The position numbers were made by a program, and so were the translations under genes. A model generated the notes under the pieces. The model had not been told where the DNA came from and did not search any database. It saw only the letters and a program-made list of their open reading frames with translations. DNA of 8,173 nucleotides from Elusimicrobiota bacterium (lineage in GTDB: Bacteria; Elusimicrobiota; Elusimicrobia; UBA1565; UBA9628). This document shows positions 6,754-8,173 of the stretch, in pieces. Each line of letters opens with the position of its first letter. The stretch's first letter is position 1. The stretch spans positions 2,116 to 10,288 of the forward strand of contig JAHFCD010000036.1 of the NCBI GenBank assembly GCA_023249695.1, read 5' to 3'.

Positions 6754-7533
6754 CTAGCGGGTCCGGATCACCGCCGTGAAGCCCCAGACGAGGGCGCGAT
6801 AAAGCACCTTGTAGGCGCCGCCGCCGGAGGCGGTCGCGTAGGTCGAGGACGTCGTCCAAACGACGTCGCGCAGCGCGAGGCTCGGGCCTACGGACACCGT
6901 AGGCGAAGGGTGCCACAGCCCCGCCAGGTACCACCAGCGTTCGTAGTACGACCGCGTCCCGAAATTGAGCGGGATATAGGTTCCGTGCCTGAGGAAGACG
7001 GTCGCGCGCGGCTCCAGGCCGTCGAGCCAGAACCAGGCGATTTCCGGCTCGAGCTTGAGGCTGCGCTGGCCGTTGAAGAAGTTATGCTCGTAGCGGACCT
7101 TGAGCGCGCCGACGAAGCGCCCGCCCAGGCTCGTGCGCGGCGTCGCGTCGAGGACGACGATATTCTCGGGCCGGTTCGTCGTCGGCCGCCAGAACCAATT
7201 CCCGGAGGCGTCCTTGGTCCAGTCGTCGTCGTGACGGGCGCCGCTCTGGACCTGATAAAAAACGCCGAGCTTGAGATTCCGGTGCGCCCGGCCGTACGCG
7301 CCCAGCATCAAGGACCGGTAGGGCCGCTGCCTGTCGAACTGCCAGCGCTCGGTCAGGTCCACGAGCGGCTCGAGCTTCCCCGCCCGGCCGATGACGCGAA
7401 CGGACGCCTCGTATTCGGGCAGGCGCCCGCGCGGCGCCGACGGCGCGGGCGCGGCGAAGGCCGCCGGCGCCAGCAGCGCCAGAAGGAGGAGTTTAACGAT
7501 AGTCCTGATCAAGGAGATCCGCGTACGCGCCAT
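6754..7533 (-). CDS. Predicted outer-membrane beta-barrel protein, unknown function
   Basis: 259 residues. A signal peptide is clear: basic n-region, core IVKLLLLALLAPAAFA, cleavage predicted after residue 27 (AFA|AP). The rest is a succession of short amphipathic strands with aromatic girdles and charged turns, for example SLMLGAYGRAH, KLGVFYQVQSG, GALKVRYEHNFF, LEPEIAWFWLDG, RATVFLRHGTYIPLN and ERWWYLAGLW. I count about ten to twelve strands, consistent with a small outer-membrane barrel. The pattern resembles uncharacterised families such as DUF2490, but I cannot assign one by eye. The C-terminus ends IRTR, not in the usual aromatic residue of an outer-membrane insertion signal, which is odd. 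The ATG at 7533 overlaps the upstream FecR-domain gene by 41 bases. An in-frame TTG at 7512 would leave a compact signal peptide (MIRTIVKLLLL) and only a 20-base overlap, and is a fair alternative. Neither has a clear Shine-Dalgarno. Function unknown. Confidence 0.65.
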   Translation of the reverse strand: MARTRISLIRTIVKLLLLALLAPAAFAAPAPSAPRGRLPEYEASVRVIGRAGKLEPLVDLTERWQFDRQRPYRSLMLGAYGRAHRNLKLGVFYQVQSGARHDDDWTKDASGNWFWRPTTNRPENIVVLDATPRTSLGGRFVGALKVRYEHNFFNGQRSLKLEPEIAWFWLDGLEPRATVFLRHGTYIPLNFGTRSYYERWWYLAGLWHPSPTVSVGPSLALRDVVWTTSSTYATASGGGAYKVLYRALVWGFTAVIRTR

Positions 7534-8173
7534 CCAGGTTGGTCTTGTCCTCGACCGAGCCTTTCGCGTCGTCCATGTTCCAATTCAGGCTCTTGGTCCA
7601 GTCGTAGGCCTGAGGCTTGGTGAGGTCGAGGCCGGACTTGATCAGCACGCCTTTTCCCGCGGGCACGAGCAGGTCTTGCTTGGACTTCGTCGTGTGGATC
7701 TCGACGGCGCCCTCGTTGACGCACACCCACAGGTCGCGCGACTTGCCTTTGGCTCGCCCATAGGCCGTGAAGAACTCGGTGCCGCGCACGGCGGCGACGG
7801 CCGACGGCGTGCGCACGTGGAACTCCTGGCCGGCGAGCCGCTTGGTGACCTTCGCGAACGCCGAGCCGAAGTACAGGAACGCCTCGGTCACGGGCGTCTT
7901 CGGCCCGGGCAAGGTCACGGCGAGCCGGCTCGACTCGCGCAGCTTGAGGCGGGAGCCGTCGGGAAGCTCGATGACCGCGACGGCCCGCGCGGCGGTGGTC
8001 ACGGCGTCGCCTTCGGAGAGCGCGTCCCCGGTCTTCGCGAGGCGTCCGCCCGCCTTCGCTTCGATCGTGACGTCGCCCGAGGCGAAAGCCAGGCGCGCGC
8101 CCGGAGCCTTGGGGTCGGCGGCGAAGGACGGCACGGCGGTCAGCAGCATGGACGCGAGAAGCAGGGGCGATCT
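7493..8173 (-). CDS. Secreted FecR-domain protein; 5' end outside window
   Basis: The frame is open to the window edge. An ATG at 8149 exists, but the codons before it (RSPLLLAS) continue a hydrophobic stretch into MLLTAVPSFAAD. The ATG therefore probably lies inside the signal peptide and the true start is upstream of the window. Cleavage is predicted at SFA|AD. Counting from that ATG, residues about 20-140 form a FecR domain (PF04773 type): a GDALSEGDAVTT turn, VAVIELPDGSRLKLRESSRL, then FHVRTPSAVAAVRGTEFF, the standard closing motif. A C-terminal region of about 75 residues has no recognised domain (NEGAVEIHTTKS, then NWNMDD near 190). There is no transmembrane helix as in FecR anti-sigma regulators, so this looks like a free periplasmic or exported FecR-domain protein, not an iron regulator; that is inference. 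It overlaps the barrel gene downstream, so the two are probably co-expressed. Confidence 0.85.
   Translation of the reverse strand, partial: RSPLLLASMLLTAVPSFAADPKAPGARLAFASGDVTIEAKAGGRLAKTGDALSEGDAVTTAARAVAVIELPDGSRLKLRESSRLAVTLPGPKTPVTEAFLYFGSAFAKVTKRLAGQEFHVRTPSAVAAVRGTEFFTAYGRAKGKSRDLWVCVNEGAVEIHTTKSKQDLLVPAGKGVLIKSGLDLTKPQAYDWTKSLNWNMDDAKGSVEDKTNLDGAYADLLDQDYR

Noticed and set aside
6712..7623. 303-codon plus-strand frame opposite the barrel gene
   Set aside because: Shadow of the minus-strand gene. The minus frame has a signal peptide and beta-strand pattern, and this one has only Arg/Glu/Pro-rich sequence.

Overview
The window is high-GC DNA from a Gram-negative (diderm) bacterium. 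Two features point to an outer membrane: an LptE-type lipoprotein gene and a predicted outer-membrane beta-barrel. I cannot fix the phylum from sequence alone. A GC-rich Elusimicrobiota-like or other deep-branching diderm lineage is my guess, at low confidence. There are no tRNA or rRNA genes, insertion sequences or CRISPR arrays, and no intergenic gap exceeds about 75 bases.

Left part (1-2147, plus strand): the 3' end of a hybrid sensor histidine kinase with two receiver domains, a GC-rich hairpin, then a secreted papain-like cysteine protease with a recognisable Gln-Cys-His-Asn active site.

Centre (2157-6345, plus strand): a tight housekeeping operon, leuS (leucyl-tRNA synthetase) - lptE (LPS-assembly lipoprotein) - holA (DNA polymerase III delta). 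leuS and lptE overlap by four bases, and lptE and holA are 7 bases apart. This is the E. coli gene order. holA ends in a strong hairpin that faces the convergent rpsT and can serve as terminator for both.

Right part (6417-8173, minus strand): rpsT (ribosomal protein S20) with its own sigma70-type promoter. Upstream of it is a translationally overlapping pair, a FecR-domain secreted protein (5' end outside the window) followed by a predicted outer-membrane beta-barrel protein.

One theme recurs. Three start codons (protease, leuS, rpsT) lie 6-9 bases after a -10-like hexamer and have no Shine-Dalgarno sequence, which suggests leaderless or nearly leaderless transcripts. The window is otherwise mostly core genes. 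I see no convincing new multi-gene system. The items most worth a second look are the start-site geometry, the divergent protease, the shortened ATP lid of the kinase, and the FecR/beta-barrel pair.
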